From the NCBI RefSeq assembly GCF_014650335.1, contig NZ_BMUT01000011.1:186001-250000 (forward strand): 64,000 bases of DNA, in the 5' to 3' direction. Below, piece after piece: positions 7,730 to 16,799 of the stretch (position 1 is its first letter; every line of letters begins with the position of its first letter). The notes under the pieces are model-generated. The model worked only from the letters and a program-made list of their open reading frames with translations, was not told the DNA's origin and did not search any database. Origin of the DNA: Streptomyces hiroshimensis. Its GTDB lineage: Bacteria > Actinomycetota > Actinomycetes > Streptomycetales > Streptomycetaceae. The position numbers and the translations under genes are program-made.

Positions 7730-10288
7730 TCAGACCACTGCGCCCGAGCCCCTCGTGCCCCTCGGGCTCCTCGTGTCCCTTGGGCTCCTGCGCGACGCGA
7801 GAGACGAGGGGGACGCGGACGACGCGGAGGATGCAGAGGATGCGGAGGATGCGGAGGAGGCGGAGGGTCCTGGGGGCGCGGGCGGCCCGGCGGCGGGCCG
7901 GCGCCCTTCGAGGATCACGGCGATCGGCGCAGCCGTCAGGACGGTCGAGCCGATGCCGAACAGCACCCCGGCGAGCAGCGCCAGCGAGAAGTCGGCCAGC
8001 GAGTCGCCGCCCAGCACCGCGAGCGCGCCGAGGACGAAGAGGACCCCCATGCCCGTGTTCACCGTGCGCGGCACGGTGTGCAGGATCGCGCTGTCGACGG
8101 CGGACGCCGTCGACGCCTGCCCCCCGTCCTCCCCCGGGCCGCCGCTCTGTCCCGGGCGCCGCGTTTCGCGGATGCGGTCGAAGACGACCACCGTGTCGTT
8201 GACGGAGTACCCGACCACCGTGAGCAGCGCCGCGAGGAAGACGCTGTCGGCCGGCCGGCCCAGCCAGGCGAACAGCCCGACGACCAGCAGCACGTCCTGG
8301 ACCATCGCCGCCACCGCCGCGGTCGCGAAGGTCCAGCGGAAGCGCACGCTGAGGTAGACGAGCTGGGCCGCCACCGCGACGCCCAGGGCGATCAGCGCCT
8401 TGTCGCGCAGCTCGCTGCCCAGGCTCGGCCCGATCCGCTCGTCGCGCTCGACGGTGACGGTCCCGCCGTGGGCTTCCAGGGCGGACTGCACGCGCTGCCG
8501 GCCGCGGTCGTCCATGGCGCCGGTGCGCACGACGATGTCCCCGTCGCCCGCCTTCTGTACGACGGCCCGCGGGAAACCGGCGTCACCGATCGCAGTACGC
8601 GCCTGCTCCACGTCCACGGGGCGGCTCGTGCCGTACTCGACCAGACGGCCGCCGGTGAACTCGACGCCGAGCTGCAGCCCGCGCAGCCCGATGCCCGTGA
8701 CGGCGAGGGCCAGCAGCGCGGCACTGACGGCCAGCCAGGTGCGGCGGTGGTGCATCAGGCGGGGGCTGCGACGGGCGAGGAAGGCCCGTACCCGCCCCGC
8801 CGAAGCGACCCCGGCCAGGCGCGGCCGGCGCCGCACCCAGCCGCTCCGCAAGGCCCGGTCGGCGAGCACCCGGGTGATGACGAGGGCGGAGACCATGGAG
8901 GCGGCGACCCCCACGGACAGGGTGACGCCGAAGCCCTTCACCGGGCCCGTGGCGAAGAAGAAGAGCAGCCCGGCGGCGAGGAGGGTCGTCACGTTCGAGT
9001 CGATGACGGCGCTCCACGCCTTGCCGAAGCCCTTCCGCAGCGGGCCGCGGAGGTCTTGCGGGCCGCTGCGGCGCGCGGATGCGGCCCGGGCCCGCTCGTG
9101 CCCCGGCCGGGCCCGCTCATACTCCTCCCGGGTCCGTTCGAAGACGAGGACGTTCGCGTCGACGGCCATGCCGACGGCCAGCACGAACCCGGCCAGCCCG
9201 GGGAGGGTGAGCGTGGCCCCGAGCGCGACCAGCGCGGCGTACGAGATCAGCCCGTAGAGCGCGAGCGCCACCGTGGCCAGGACGCCCAGCAGCCGGTATA
9301 CGGCGATGACGAACAGCGCCGTGCAGACGAGGCCGATGACCGCCGCGGCCGCGCTCGCCCGGATCGCCTCGGCGCCCAGCGTCGGGCCGACGGTACGCTG
9401 CTCGACGACCTCGACCGGAACGGGCAGGGCCCCGCCCTTGACGAGCGCCGCCAGATCGCGGGCCCCGGCGTCGCCGAACCCACCGGTGATCCGGGCGCTG
9501 CCGCCCTGGATCCCGGTCCGGCACGCCACGGACTGCTGCATCGCCGGCGCCGAGACGATCCGGTCGTCGAGGACGATCGCGACGCGGCGGGACGCCTCGC
9601 CCGGCGCGGCGCACGCGGCCTCACCCGTGACGCGCGCCCAGCTCTTCTCCCCGCCGCCCCGAAAGGAGAGGGCGACGGTCCAGCCGCCGGCGGTCTGCGC
9701 GTCGAGGACGGCCCGGGCGTCCCTGACGTCCTGGCCGGTGAGGGCCGCGGGGCCGAGGCGCAGGGAGTGGCCCGGGGCGTCGGGGTCGGGCAGGGTCCGT
9801 GCGCCGGCGGCGTCGCCCGTGCCGCCCGCGGCCTCCCGGGGGCGGTCGCCTTCCGGCACGGTGCCGAGCACCGGGTGGAAGGTGAGCTGGGCGGTGCGGC
9901 CGATGACGTCGACGGCCTTCCGCGGGTCCTGGACGCCGGGCAGTTCGACGACGATGCGGCGCTCGCCGGAGCGCGCGAGCGACGGCTCGGCCACGCCGAG
10001 CGCGTCGACCCGCTGCCGCAGGACCTCCAGCGCACGGTCGGTGGCGCCGGCGTCCGCCCGGGACGTGGGCGAGTCCCGCGCCTCCAGCACGATCCGGGTA
10101 CCGCCGCGCAGGTCGAGGCCCAGGCGGGCGGGGGTGGTCAGGGCGAAGAACAGGGAGGCCGCGACGACGGCGAGGGCGACGAGCGCGCGCCACAGCGGGG
10201 CACGGCGCGAGGGCCGGGGCGCTCGGGACGGGCGGGATACCCGGGAGGCCCGGGATGGCCGAGGTGCTCGGGACGGGCGGGGTGACAT
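7730..10288 (-). CDS. secDF: Fused protein translocase subunit SecDF
   Basis: An 852-residue fusion of SecD and SecF, which use the proton gradient to pull secreted proteins off the SecYEG channel. Motifs visible in order are SecD D1 (LGLDLRGGTRIVLEA, residue ~55), D4 in the membrane (GMAVDANVLVFERTREE), SecF F1 (LGVEFTGGRLVEYG) and F4 (GYSVNDTVVVFDRIRE). About twelve transmembrane segments are apparent. Both ends are low complexity: an Arg/Pro/Ser-rich cytoplasmic start and a Ser-Ser-Ala tail encoded by 9-bp repeats (7812-7865). Streptomyces normally also has separate secD and secF genes, so this is probably a second, accessory copy. That is an inference, because the rest of the genome is not visible. 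Confidence 0.93.
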   Translation of the reverse strand: MSPRPSRAPRPSRASRVSRPSRAPRPSRRAPLWRALVALAVVAASLFFALTTPARLGLDLRGGTRIVLEARDSPTSRADAGATDRALEVLRQRVDALGVAEPSLARSGERRIVVELPGVQDPRKAVDVIGRTAQLTFHPVLGTVPEGDRPREAAGGTGDAAGARTLPDPDAPGHSLRLGPAALTGQDVRDARAVLDAQTAGGWTVALSFRGGGEKSWARVTGEAACAAPGEASRRVAIVLDDRIVSAPAMQQSVACRTGIQGGSARITGGFGDAGARDLAALVKGGALPVPVEVVEQRTVGPTLGAEAIRASAAAAVIGLVCTALFVIAVYRLLGVLATVALALYGLISYAALVALGATLTLPGLAGFVLAVGMAVDANVLVFERTREEYERARPGHERARAASARRSGPQDLRGPLRKGFGKAWSAVIDSNVTTLLAAGLLFFFATGPVKGFGVTLSVGVAASMVSALVITRVLADRALRSGWVRRRPRLAGVASAGRVRAFLARRSPRLMHHRRTWLAVSAALLALAVTGIGLRGLQLGVEFTGGRLVEYGTSRPVDVEQARTAIGDAGFPRAVVQKAGDGDIVVRTGAMDDRGRQRVQSALEAHGGTVTVERDERIGPSLGSELRDKALIALGVAVAAQLVYLSVRFRWTFATAAVAAMVQDVLLVVGLFAWLGRPADSVFLAALLTVVGYSVNDTVVVFDRIRETRRPGQSGGPGEDGGQASTASAVDSAILHTVPRTVNTGMGVLFVLGALAVLGGDSLADFSLALLAGVLFGIGSTVLTAAPIAVILEGRRPAAGPPAPPGPSASSASSASSASSASSASPSSLASRRSPRDTRSPRGTRGSGAVV
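7812..7865. repeat. 9-bp tandem repeat at the 3' end of secDF
   Basis: Six tandem 9-bp units of the form GA(C/T)GCGGAG lie in phase with the secDF frame on the minus strand and encode the Ser-Ala-Ser tail of the protein. Confidence 0.85.
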
Positions 10289-10439
10289 GGTTTCTCCACT
10301 TCACGGCATACGGAGGCGGAGCGCCGGCCGCCGGAGGCCCGGCCTCGCAGGAGGAGCCGACGGGACGTCGTCATCGACGTGGCGTCAGAGATCGCTGCGG
10401 GCACGCGAGAAGGGCAGGGCGGGGTCGACGCTCAGGGCG

Positions 10440-10886
10440 TCAGATGCTCCGTGTGGAGGGAGGGCCGCGGGTACGGCGTGAGGAGGGGGCCGCCGCGGGC
10501 GGCGCGCGCTCCTGCCGGGGACCGGCGAGCTCGCCGGGCGGCAGCGGGACGGCGAGCGGCCCTGTCACCGGGCCGGGCACCGCTCCGGGCAGCCCGGGCA
10601 TACGGGTGTGCTGCACCACCGCGGAGGCGTGGAGGCCCTGGGCGCGGGTGTGGTCCGCCGCGTGAGGGGAGACCGGTGCGCTGAACGCGGGACGGTCCCG
10701 GTCGGCGGTGCCGGTGGCCCCGGCGGCCCCCGCGGGTCCGGTGGCCGAGGCGACCGCCGGGAGGGCGGCGGCGGGCAGGCCACCCGTACCGGCGGCGGGC
10801 CCCGTACCGCAGACCACGCCGAGCACGAGCACGAACAGGGCCCAGAGGGCGACCGGCACCGGCGTACGCCGCACGTGATGGGCCAC
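10440..10886 (-). CDS. Small secreted or membrane-anchored protein of unknown function
   Basis: A 148-residue frame beginning MAHHVRRTPVPVALWALFVL: a basic start followed by one hydrophobic segment (about 10-30) that could be a signal peptide or anchor. The remainder is Pro/Ala/Gly-rich with several His residues (HAADHT, LHASAVVQHT). It lies upstream of secDF on the same strand with about 150 bp between them. Another minus-strand frame (10432-10920) overlaps it but is Arg-rich with no hydrophobic start, typical of a shadow. There is no recognised family. It could instead be a spurious frame. Confidence 0.45.
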   Translation of the reverse strand: MAHHVRRTPVPVALWALFVLVLGVVCGTGPAAGTGGLPAAALPAVASATGPAGAAGATGTADRDRPAFSAPVSPHAADHTRAQGLHASAVVQHTRMPGLPGAVPGPVTGPLAVPLPPGELAGPRQERAPPAAAPSSRRTRGPPSTRSI

Positions 10887-11084
10887 GCCGCCTCCGTCCG
10901 CTCGTGAAATCCCTGAGCACTCGGGCCCTTCAGTCCTTGGGCCCCAACCCTAGCCCGGCGCCCCGCCCCAGCCGGACATATGAGTCCCTTTCAGGCGGGA
11001 CGATGCCACGATTTGATCACTCGATTGTCACAGGAGCCCCACCAGGCCCGCTCTTGGCCGGAACCCGCCCGGAGGCGAGGTAAG

Positions 11085-11120
11085 AATGTGCACGTCAAGC
11101 ACCGGAAATGTGCACGTCAA
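11085..11120. promoter_or_regulatory. Phased 14-bp direct repeat upstream of DUF4352 lipoprotein gene
   Basis: AATGTGCACGTCAA occurs perfectly at 11085-11098 and again at 11107-11120, a 22-bp period (about two helical turns). The repeats end 33 bases before the lipoprotein ATG. Each copy contains the self-complementary core GTGCAC. Two same-face binding sites for a regulator are the simplest reading. Confidence 0.55.
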
Positions 11121-11153
11121 ACGAACCATCGCGTTCATCACGGGGGAATCATC

Positions 11154-11798
11154 ATGCGTCGTCAGCTCCTCACCGCCGCGGCCGTCATCGTGCTCGCGGC
11201 CACCGCCACCGCCTGCAACGGTGACGGCACCGACCCCGCGGCCGACGCCAGCGCCTCGGCCGACAAGAGCCCCGCGGCCCAGCAGCCCGCCGAGCAGGGC
11301 AACGCGGGCCAGGGCGGCGGCCAGGGCAAGGACCAGGGCAAGGGCCAGGACCAGGGTCAGGACAAGGGCCAGGGCGGCGCGCACGCCGTCGGCGGCAAGC
11401 TCACCCTCAAGGGCAAGAAGGCGGGCGAGCAGCTCGACGTCACCCTGAAGGGCTTCGCCGACCCGGCCCACAGCGACAACAAGTACCTGCAGCCGGCCGC
11501 CGGCAAGCGCTGGGTCGCCGCGCAGTTCGAGCTCGTCAACACCGGCACGGTCGCGTACTCGGACAGCCCCTCCAGCGGGGCCAAGGTCCTCGACGAGCAG
11601 GGCCAGGCCTTCACCCAGACCATGGGCGGCGTCACCGAGGGCCCGAAGTTCCCGGTCACCGTGAACATCGCCCAGGGTGGCAAGGCCCTCGGCTGGATCG
11701 TCTTCTCCGTCCCCGAGAACTCCAAGCCGAGCAAGGTGCAGTTCACGCTGGACGGCGGCTTCGCCAACGAGACGGGTGAGTGGACCCTCAAGAAGTAA
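11154..11798 (+). CDS. DUF4352-domain lipoprotein
   Basis: A 214-residue lipoprotein. Residues 1-22 form a signal peptide ending in the lipobox ATAC, with the modified Cys about residue 22. A low-complexity Gln/Gly/Lys linker follows (about 45-80, repeated GKDQGKGQ units), then a DUF4352 immunoglobulin-like domain (about 83-214) with the typical GKRWVAAQFELVNTGT strand. DUF4352 domains sit on the outer face of the membrane and are of unknown, possibly adhesive or inhibitor-like, role. The ATG at 11154 is chosen over an upstream start because of the GGGGGA ribosome site and the signal peptide. A phased 14-bp direct repeat just upstream suggests specific regulation. Confidence 0.88.
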   Translation: MRRQLLTAAAVIVLAATATACNGDGTDPAADASASADKSPAAQQPAEQGNAGQGGGQGKDQGKGQDQGQDKGQGGAHAVGGKLTLKGKKAGEQLDVTLKGFADPAHSDNKYLQPAAGKRWVAAQFELVNTGTVAYSDSPSSGAKVLDEQGQAFTQTMGGVTEGPKFPVTVNIAQGGKALGWIVFSVPENSKPSKVQFTLDGGFANETGEWTLKK

Positions 11799-11850
11799 CG
11801 CCCGAGTAGTAACCGTCCGAGAAGCAACCGTCGAGGAGCGGTGCCCGCTG

Positions 11851-12765
11851 TCAGTTCGTCGTCAGCGAGCCCGCGACTTCCCTGAGTGCGTCGAGGACCG
11901 GCCGGAACAGCGGATGATCCTCGGCACCCCGCCGCACCGCGGCGAAGACGCGCCGGGTCGCGGCCGGCCCCTCGACCGGGCGGACGACGGTGTCCTTCAG
12001 CTCCATGCCGCGCAGGGCCGAGCGCGGCACGAGGGCCACCCCGGCGCCGGCCCCGGCCAGGGCCACCACGGCGCGGAAGTCGTCCGAGGAGTGCACGAGG
12101 CGGGGCTGGAAGCCGGCCAGTTCGCAGGCCAGCACCACCACGTCGTGGCAGGGGTTGCCCGGGTAGGGGCCGACCCAGTCGCTGTCGGCCAGCTCGGCCA
12201 GGCTCACGTGAGGGTTTCCGGCCAGCGGGTGCGCGGCGTGCAGGACGGCGTCGAACGGCTCGGCGTAGAGCGGCACGCGGACGAGCCGGCGGTCGTCCTC
12301 CCGCGGGGCGCCCCGGTACTCGACGGCGAGGGCCACGTCGGCCTCCCCGTCCAGCACCATCGGCAGGCTCGCGTCGCCCTCGGCGTCGCGCACCCGGAGC
12401 CGGATGCCGGGGTGGCGGCCTGCGAGGAGCCCGATGACCGGGGCCAGCACCTCGGCGATGCCCGTCGCGAACGCCGCCACGGTCAGCTCCCCGGCCGTGC
12501 CGCCCGCGTACGCGGCGAGCTCGGCCTCGGCCCGCTCCAGCTGGGCGACGACCTCGTGGGCGTGGGTCAGCAGGATCTCGCCGGCCGCGGTGAGGCGCAC
12601 GCCGCGGCCGCTGCGGGTCAGCAGGACGTGGCCGGTCTCCTGTTCCAGCGCCGCGAGCTGCTGGGAGACGGCCGAGGGGGTCAGGTACAGCGCGGCGGCC
12701 GCGGCGGTCACCGTACGGTGGTCCGCCACGGCCCGCAGGACGCGCAGCCGCCGGGGGTCGATCAC
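11851..12765 (-). CDS. LysR-family transcriptional regulator
   Basis: A 304-residue regulator. The N-terminal LysR helix-turn-helix (residues 1-60) contains RRLRVLRAVADHRTVTAAA and YLTPSAVSQQLAALE. The C-terminal periplasmic-binding-protein-like effector domain (about 90-300) includes GELTVAAFATGIAEVLAPVI. It lies downstream of kbl and tdh on the same strand. A 17-bp terminator hairpin separates it from kbl, so it is probably transcribed on its own. A role in threonine catabolism is possible from position only, since nearby LysR genes often control neighbours. Confidence 0.9.
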   Translation of the reverse strand: MIDPRRLRVLRAVADHRTVTAAAAALYLTPSAVSQQLAALEQETGHVLLTRSGRGVRLTAAGEILLTHAHEVVAQLERAEAELAAYAGGTAGELTVAAFATGIAEVLAPVIGLLAGRHPGIRLRVRDAEGDASLPMVLDGEADVALAVEYRGAPREDDRRLVRVPLYAEPFDAVLHAAHPLAGNPHVSLAELADSDWVGPYPGNPCHDVVVLACELAGFQPRLVHSSDDFRAVVALAGAGAGVALVPRSALRGMELKDTVVRPVEGPAATRRVFAAVRRGAEDHPLFRPVLDALREVAGSLTTN

Positions 12766-12793
12766 CCCGTCATTTTGCCAGGAACGCGGGGTA

Positions 12794-12830
12794 ACCCCGG
12801 CGGGGGCCCGGCCCGGGCCCCCGCCGGGGT
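12794..12830 (-). terminator. Strong hairpin terminator after kbl
   Basis: A perfect 17-bp stem with a 3-base loop lies 9 bases past the kbl stop codon and before the lysR start. It has no T-run, as is common in Streptomyces. Confidence 0.8.
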
Positions 12831-12839
12831 CACCGGTGC

Positions 12840-14039
12840 TCAGCCCCGCAGCGCGTTGCGCGCGTCCACGAACGCGGCGACGGCCCGCTCGACGTCCTCG
12901 GTCGAGTGCGCCGCGGACAGCTGCACACGGATGCGGGCGGCGCCCATCGGGACCACCGGGTAGGAGAAGCCGATCACGTAGACGCCGCGCTCCAGCAGCA
13001 GCTCCGCCATCCGGCCGGCCTCCGCCGCGTCGCCGATCATGACGGGGGCGATGGCGTGGTCGCCGGGCAGGATCTCGAAGCCCGCCTCGGTCATCTTCGT
13101 GCGGAACAGCTCGGTGTTGGCCTTCAGCTTCTCCCGCAGGTCGCCCGCGGACTCCAGCAGGTCGAGGACCTTCAGGGAGGCGGCGGCGATGACCGGCGCG
13201 AGGGAGTTGGAGAAGAGGTACGGGCGCGAGCGCTGGCGCAGCAGGGCGACGATCTCGGCGCGGGCGGCGACGTAGCCGCCGGAGGCGCCGCCGAGGGCCT
13301 TGCCGAGGGTGCCGGTGATGATGTCGATGCGGTCCATGACGCCGTGCAGCTCGGGCGTGCCGCGGCCGCCGGGGCCGACGAAGCCGACCGCGTGGGAGTC
13401 GTCGACCATCACCATGGCGTCGTAGCGGTCGGCCAGGTCGCAGATCTCGCTCAGCGGCGCGACGTAGCCGTCCATGGAGAAGACGCCGTCGGTGACGATC
13501 AGCTTGCGGCGCGCGCCGCCCTCGTTGGCCGCCTGGAGCTGCTTCTCCAGGTCCGCCATGTCGCGGTTGGCGTAGCGGAAGCGGCGGGCCTTGGACAGGC
13601 GGATGCCGTCGATGATGCTCGCGTGGTTGAGGGCGTCGGAGATGACCGCGTCCTCGGCGCCGAGCAGGGTCTCGAAGACGCCGCCGTTGGCGTCGAAGCA
13701 GGACGAGTAGAGGATCGTGTCCTCCTGGCCGAGGAACGCGGACAGCCGCGCCTCCAGCTCCTTGTGGACGTCCTGCGTGCCGCAGATGAAGCGCACCGAG
13801 GCCATGCCGTAGCCCCAGCGGTCGAGGGCGTCCTTGGCGGCGGAGACGACCTCGGGGTGGTCGGCGAGGCCGAGGTAGTTGTTGGCGCAGAAGTTCAGGA
13901 CGTCACCGGGGGCGCCGCCCGCGGTGACGTTGACGGAGGCGCTCTGCGGGGTGCCGATCACGCGCTCGGGCTTGAAGAGACCGGCCTCGCGGATCTCTTC
14001 GAGGGTGGCGCGGAGGTCGTCGCGGACGGACGCGTACAT
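12840..14039 (-). CDS. kbl: Glycine C-acetyltransferase (2-amino-3-ketobutyrate CoA ligase)
   Basis: A 399-residue PLP enzyme of the alpha-oxoamine synthase group. It cleaves 2-amino-3-oxobutyrate with CoA to glycine and acetyl-CoA, the second step of threonine breakdown. Visible motifs are NFCANNYLGLADHPEV (substrate entry), MVMVDDSHAVGFVG (PLP ring-binding Asp) and GTLGKALGG, holding the Schiff-base lysine near residue 245. Full length for the family. AAGGAG precedes the ATG. It is transcribed after tdh with a 49-bp gap, the classical tdh-kbl operon. Confidence 0.97.
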   Translation of the reverse strand: MYASVRDDLRATLEEIREAGLFKPERVIGTPQSASVNVTAGGAPGDVLNFCANNYLGLADHPEVVSAAKDALDRWGYGMASVRFICGTQDVHKELEARLSAFLGQEDTILYSSCFDANGGVFETLLGAEDAVISDALNHASIIDGIRLSKARRFRYANRDMADLEKQLQAANEGGARRKLIVTDGVFSMDGYVAPLSEICDLADRYDAMVMVDDSHAVGFVGPGGRGTPELHGVMDRIDIITGTLGKALGGASGGYVAARAEIVALLRQRSRPYLFSNSLAPVIAAASLKVLDLLESAGDLREKLKANTELFRTKMTEAGFEILPGDHAIAPVMIGDAAEAGRMAELLLERGVYVIGFSYPVVPMGAARIRVQLSAAHSTEDVERAVAAFVDARNALRG

Positions 14040-14088
14040 GCGGGGGACTCCTTAACGGAAGGAAGAAAAAGGGGACGGCCGGCCGGGG

Positions 14089-15117
14089 TCAGGCGGTCCA
14101 GTCGAGGATGATCTTGCCGCTGCGGGCGGTGGCAGCCTCGTCGAAGGCCGCGTCGAAGTCCTTGTACGAGTACTTGCCGGTGATCACCGGGCTGAGGTCG
14201 AGGCCGGCCTCCAGCAGCACCGTCATCGCGTACCAGGTCTCGTACATCTCCCGGCCGTAGATGCCCTTGACGGTGATCATCGAGGTGACGATCTTCGCCC
14301 AGTCGACGGGGAACTCCTGGGCCGGCAGGCCCAGCATGGCGATCCGGCCGCCGTGCGTCATGTTGGCGATCATGTCGCGCATGGCCTCGGGACGGCCGGA
14401 CATCTCCAGTCCGATGTCGAAGCCCTCGCGCAGGCCCAGCGTGCGCTGGGCGTCCGCGATCGAGGCGCCGGAGACGTTGAGGGCGAGGGTCGCGCCCGCC
14501 TTGCGGGCGATCTCCAGGCGCGGCTCGCTGACGTCGGTGATGACGACGTTGCGGGCGCCGGCGTGCTTGGCGACGGCGACGGCCATGATGCCGATCGGGC
14601 CCGCGCCCGTGATCAGCACGTCCTCGCCGACCAGCGGGAAGGAGAGCGCGGTGTGCACGGCGTTGCCGAACGGGTCGAAGATCGCGGCGACGTCGAGGTC
14701 GACCTTCGTGCGGTGCACCCACACGTTGGAGGCGGGCATCACGACGTACTCGGCGAATGCGCCGTCACGGCCGACGCCGAGGCCGACCGTGCTGCGGCAC
14801 AGGTGGCGGCGGCCGGCCAGGCAGTTGCGGCACTTGCCGCAGACCAGGTGGCCTTCGCCGCTGACCAGGTCGCCGGCCGCGATGTCCTGCACGTCCGAGC
14901 CGACGGCGGCGACCTCGCCGACGAACTCGTGGCCGAGCACGAGCGGGGTCTTCACCGCGCCCTGGGCCCAGCCGTCCCAGGAGCGGATGTGCAGGTCGGT
15001 GCCGCAGATGCCGGTGCGCAGCACCTTGATCATGACGTCGTCGGGGCCGTACTCCGGCTCCGGGACGTCCATGAGCCACAGCCCGGGCTCGGCCTTGTGC
15101 TTGACGAGTGCCTTCAT
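14089..15117 (-). CDS. tdh: L-threonine 3-dehydrogenase
   Basis: A 342-residue zinc-dependent medium-chain dehydrogenase that oxidises L-threonine to 2-amino-3-oxobutyrate with NAD+. Visible are the catalytic-zinc Cys in GICGTDLH (about residue 38), GHEFVGEVAAVG, the four-Cys structural zinc loop CGKCRNCLAGRRHLC (about 93-107) and the nucleotide fold GAGPIGIMAVAVAKH. Full length. It is first in the operon with kbl, whose product consumes the unstable intermediate. The 146-bp upstream gap must hold the promoter. Confidence 0.97.
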   Translation of the reverse strand: MKALVKHKAEPGLWLMDVPEPEYGPDDVMIKVLRTGICGTDLHIRSWDGWAQGAVKTPLVLGHEFVGEVAAVGSDVQDIAAGDLVSGEGHLVCGKCRNCLAGRRHLCRSTVGLGVGRDGAFAEYVVMPASNVWVHRTKVDLDVAAIFDPFGNAVHTALSFPLVGEDVLITGAGPIGIMAVAVAKHAGARNVVITDVSEPRLEIARKAGATLALNVSGASIADAQRTLGLREGFDIGLEMSGRPEAMRDMIANMTHGGRIAMLGLPAQEFPVDWAKIVTSMITVKGIYGREMYETWYAMTVLLEAGLDLSPVITGKYSYKDFDAAFDEAATARSGKIILDWTA

Positions 15118-15263
15118 GGCTGCGGCTCCAGGCGTGGTGAGGCGATCTATTGCGTGTGGATCTACTACGTGCGCGCACCAATGTGCCCAGTGATGACCGT
15201 GAAGTCCATCGAGGTTTTCTTAACCGGGGCAACAGCAGAACTTCACGCGGTGCGCGCGTGTCC

Positions 15264-16622
15264 TCACCCGAGGCGGGTCAGCCTGGCCCCCGCTCCCGGC
15301 GCCGCCAGGTCCTTCTGGAGCGCGACGGGCACCTGCGCCCGGCCCGGGCCGGTCCCCACGGCCAGCGTGCCGACCTCCGTACCCGCCCCGGCCTCGTGCG
15401 GGATGCCCTTGCCGCCGGCGGTGAGCTCCGGCTCCGCCTTCAGCCCGCCCCAGCCCACGGCGCGCAGGTCCGCCGTGGCGACGACAGGCGTCCGGCCGCC
15501 GAGCCCGTCATCCACGTGCCCGACGACATCACCCTTGCGGACCACCGTCGCGGGGACCAGTGCGTCCTGCACCGCCTTGATCATCTTGTAGCTGCGCTCC
15601 TTGACGACCTTCAGGTGGGCGTTGGCGTCGTCGCTGCCGGCCTGCCGCTGGGCCATGGTCGCGCCGACGATCAGCCGCTCCTCGCCCTCGATCGTCCGCT
15701 TCGCCGCCCACATCAGCGCCCCGCCCGCCGGGCCGCTCGACCCGGTCTTGATGCCGAGCCCGCCGGGGTTGGTGACCAGCAGGTCGTCGTTGTTGTTGTA
15801 GATCCGCCCCGGCAGCCCGGGAACGTCGGCGTTGGGCATCTTGACGATCTTCCGCAGGACGGCGTTCTTCATGACCTCCTCGGCGAGCTTCACCTGGTCC
15901 GCGGCGGTGCTCACGGTGGAGGCGTCCAGCCCGCTCGGGTCGGTGTACGTGGTGTCGTCCATGCCGAGCTCCCGGGCCGCCTCGTTCATCTTCTTCACGA
16001 AGGCGTCCTCCGACCCGGCGTCCCAGCGGGCCAGCTGACGGGCGATGTTGTTGCCGGAGGGGATCAGCAGCATCTGCAGCATCTGGAACAGGGTGTAGGT
16101 CTGTCCTTCCGAGACCTCCACCCGCGACTCCTCCTGGGCGCCCGCCTCCTTGGCCGCCGTGGCGTCGACCGTGATCCGCTCGCCCTCCTCCCCGCTCTTG
16201 AGCGGGTGCTCCTTGAGGATCACGTACGCGGTCATGACCTTGGCGACGCTCGCGGTCGGCACGGGCTTCTGCTCGCCGTGGGTGCCGAGGCTGCCGGTGC
16301 CCACGACCCTGGCCGCGGCCTGGCCCTCCTCCGGCCACGGCATGGTGAACGCCTCGCCCGTGAAGGTGTACGGGTCCCCGGCGACGGTGAACCGGGGGTC
16401 CGGCAGGGGCCGGATCAGCTGGACGGCGCCGAGGGCGGCGACGAGCAGCACGGCCGGTGGCGCCCAGACCCTGAAGCGCCGCGCCAGGGGGCGGGCCGCG
16501 GGCGGCGGGGGTGCAGGCCGGCTCCCCGCTGCCGCCTCCTCCTCCGGCTCCTTCATCTGCTCCGCCATGCCGGGGGACTCGCCTGTCACCGATGCCTCCT
16601 CCAGATCGTCACCACTCGCCAT
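15264..16622 (-). CDS. D-alanyl-D-alanine carboxypeptidase (penicillin-binding protein 5 type)
   Basis: A 452-residue membrane-anchored peptidoglycan carboxypeptidase. A cytoplasmic Pro/Glu-rich start is followed by a single transmembrane segment near residues 50-70 (WAPPAVLLVAALGAVQL). The outer serine peptidase S11 domain has SVAK (catalytic Ser and Lys in PTASVAKVMTAY), SGN (IPSGNNIARQL) and KTG (GIKTGSSGPAGG). It trims the terminal D-Ala from cross-link precursors. The long cytoplasmic N-terminus is usual in streptomycete homologues. It is divergent from the lipoprotein at 16800. Confidence 0.93.
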   Translation of the reverse strand: MASGDDLEEASVTGESPGMAEQMKEPEEEAAAGSRPAPPPPAARPLARRFRVWAPPAVLLVAALGAVQLIRPLPDPRFTVAGDPYTFTGEAFTMPWPEEGQAAARVVGTGSLGTHGEQKPVPTASVAKVMTAYVILKEHPLKSGEEGERITVDATAAKEAGAQEESRVEVSEGQTYTLFQMLQMLLIPSGNNIARQLARWDAGSEDAFVKKMNEAARELGMDDTTYTDPSGLDASTVSTAADQVKLAEEVMKNAVLRKIVKMPNADVPGLPGRIYNNNDDLLVTNPGGLGIKTGSSGPAGGALMWAAKRTIEGEERLIVGATMAQRQAGSDDANAHLKVVKERSYKMIKAVQDALVPATVVRKGDVVGHVDDGLGGRTPVVATADLRAVGWGGLKAEPELTAGGKGIPHEAGAGTEVGTLAVGTGPGRAQVPVALQKDLAAPGAGARLTRLG

Positions 16623-16799
16623 CGAACCGACGTGCTAGACGAGTGCGACATACCTGCTGGTTCCACCATCAATCCGCTGATCCGATGAGTGTGTGTTCGT
16701 TACGGAACCACCCCGTTCGTACGGGCTCTGTGAACGGTCCTCCGCGGGCTGCCCGGCGGCAGTACGGTCCCCGTGCGTGCCGAAGCCTTGGGGGGAACC

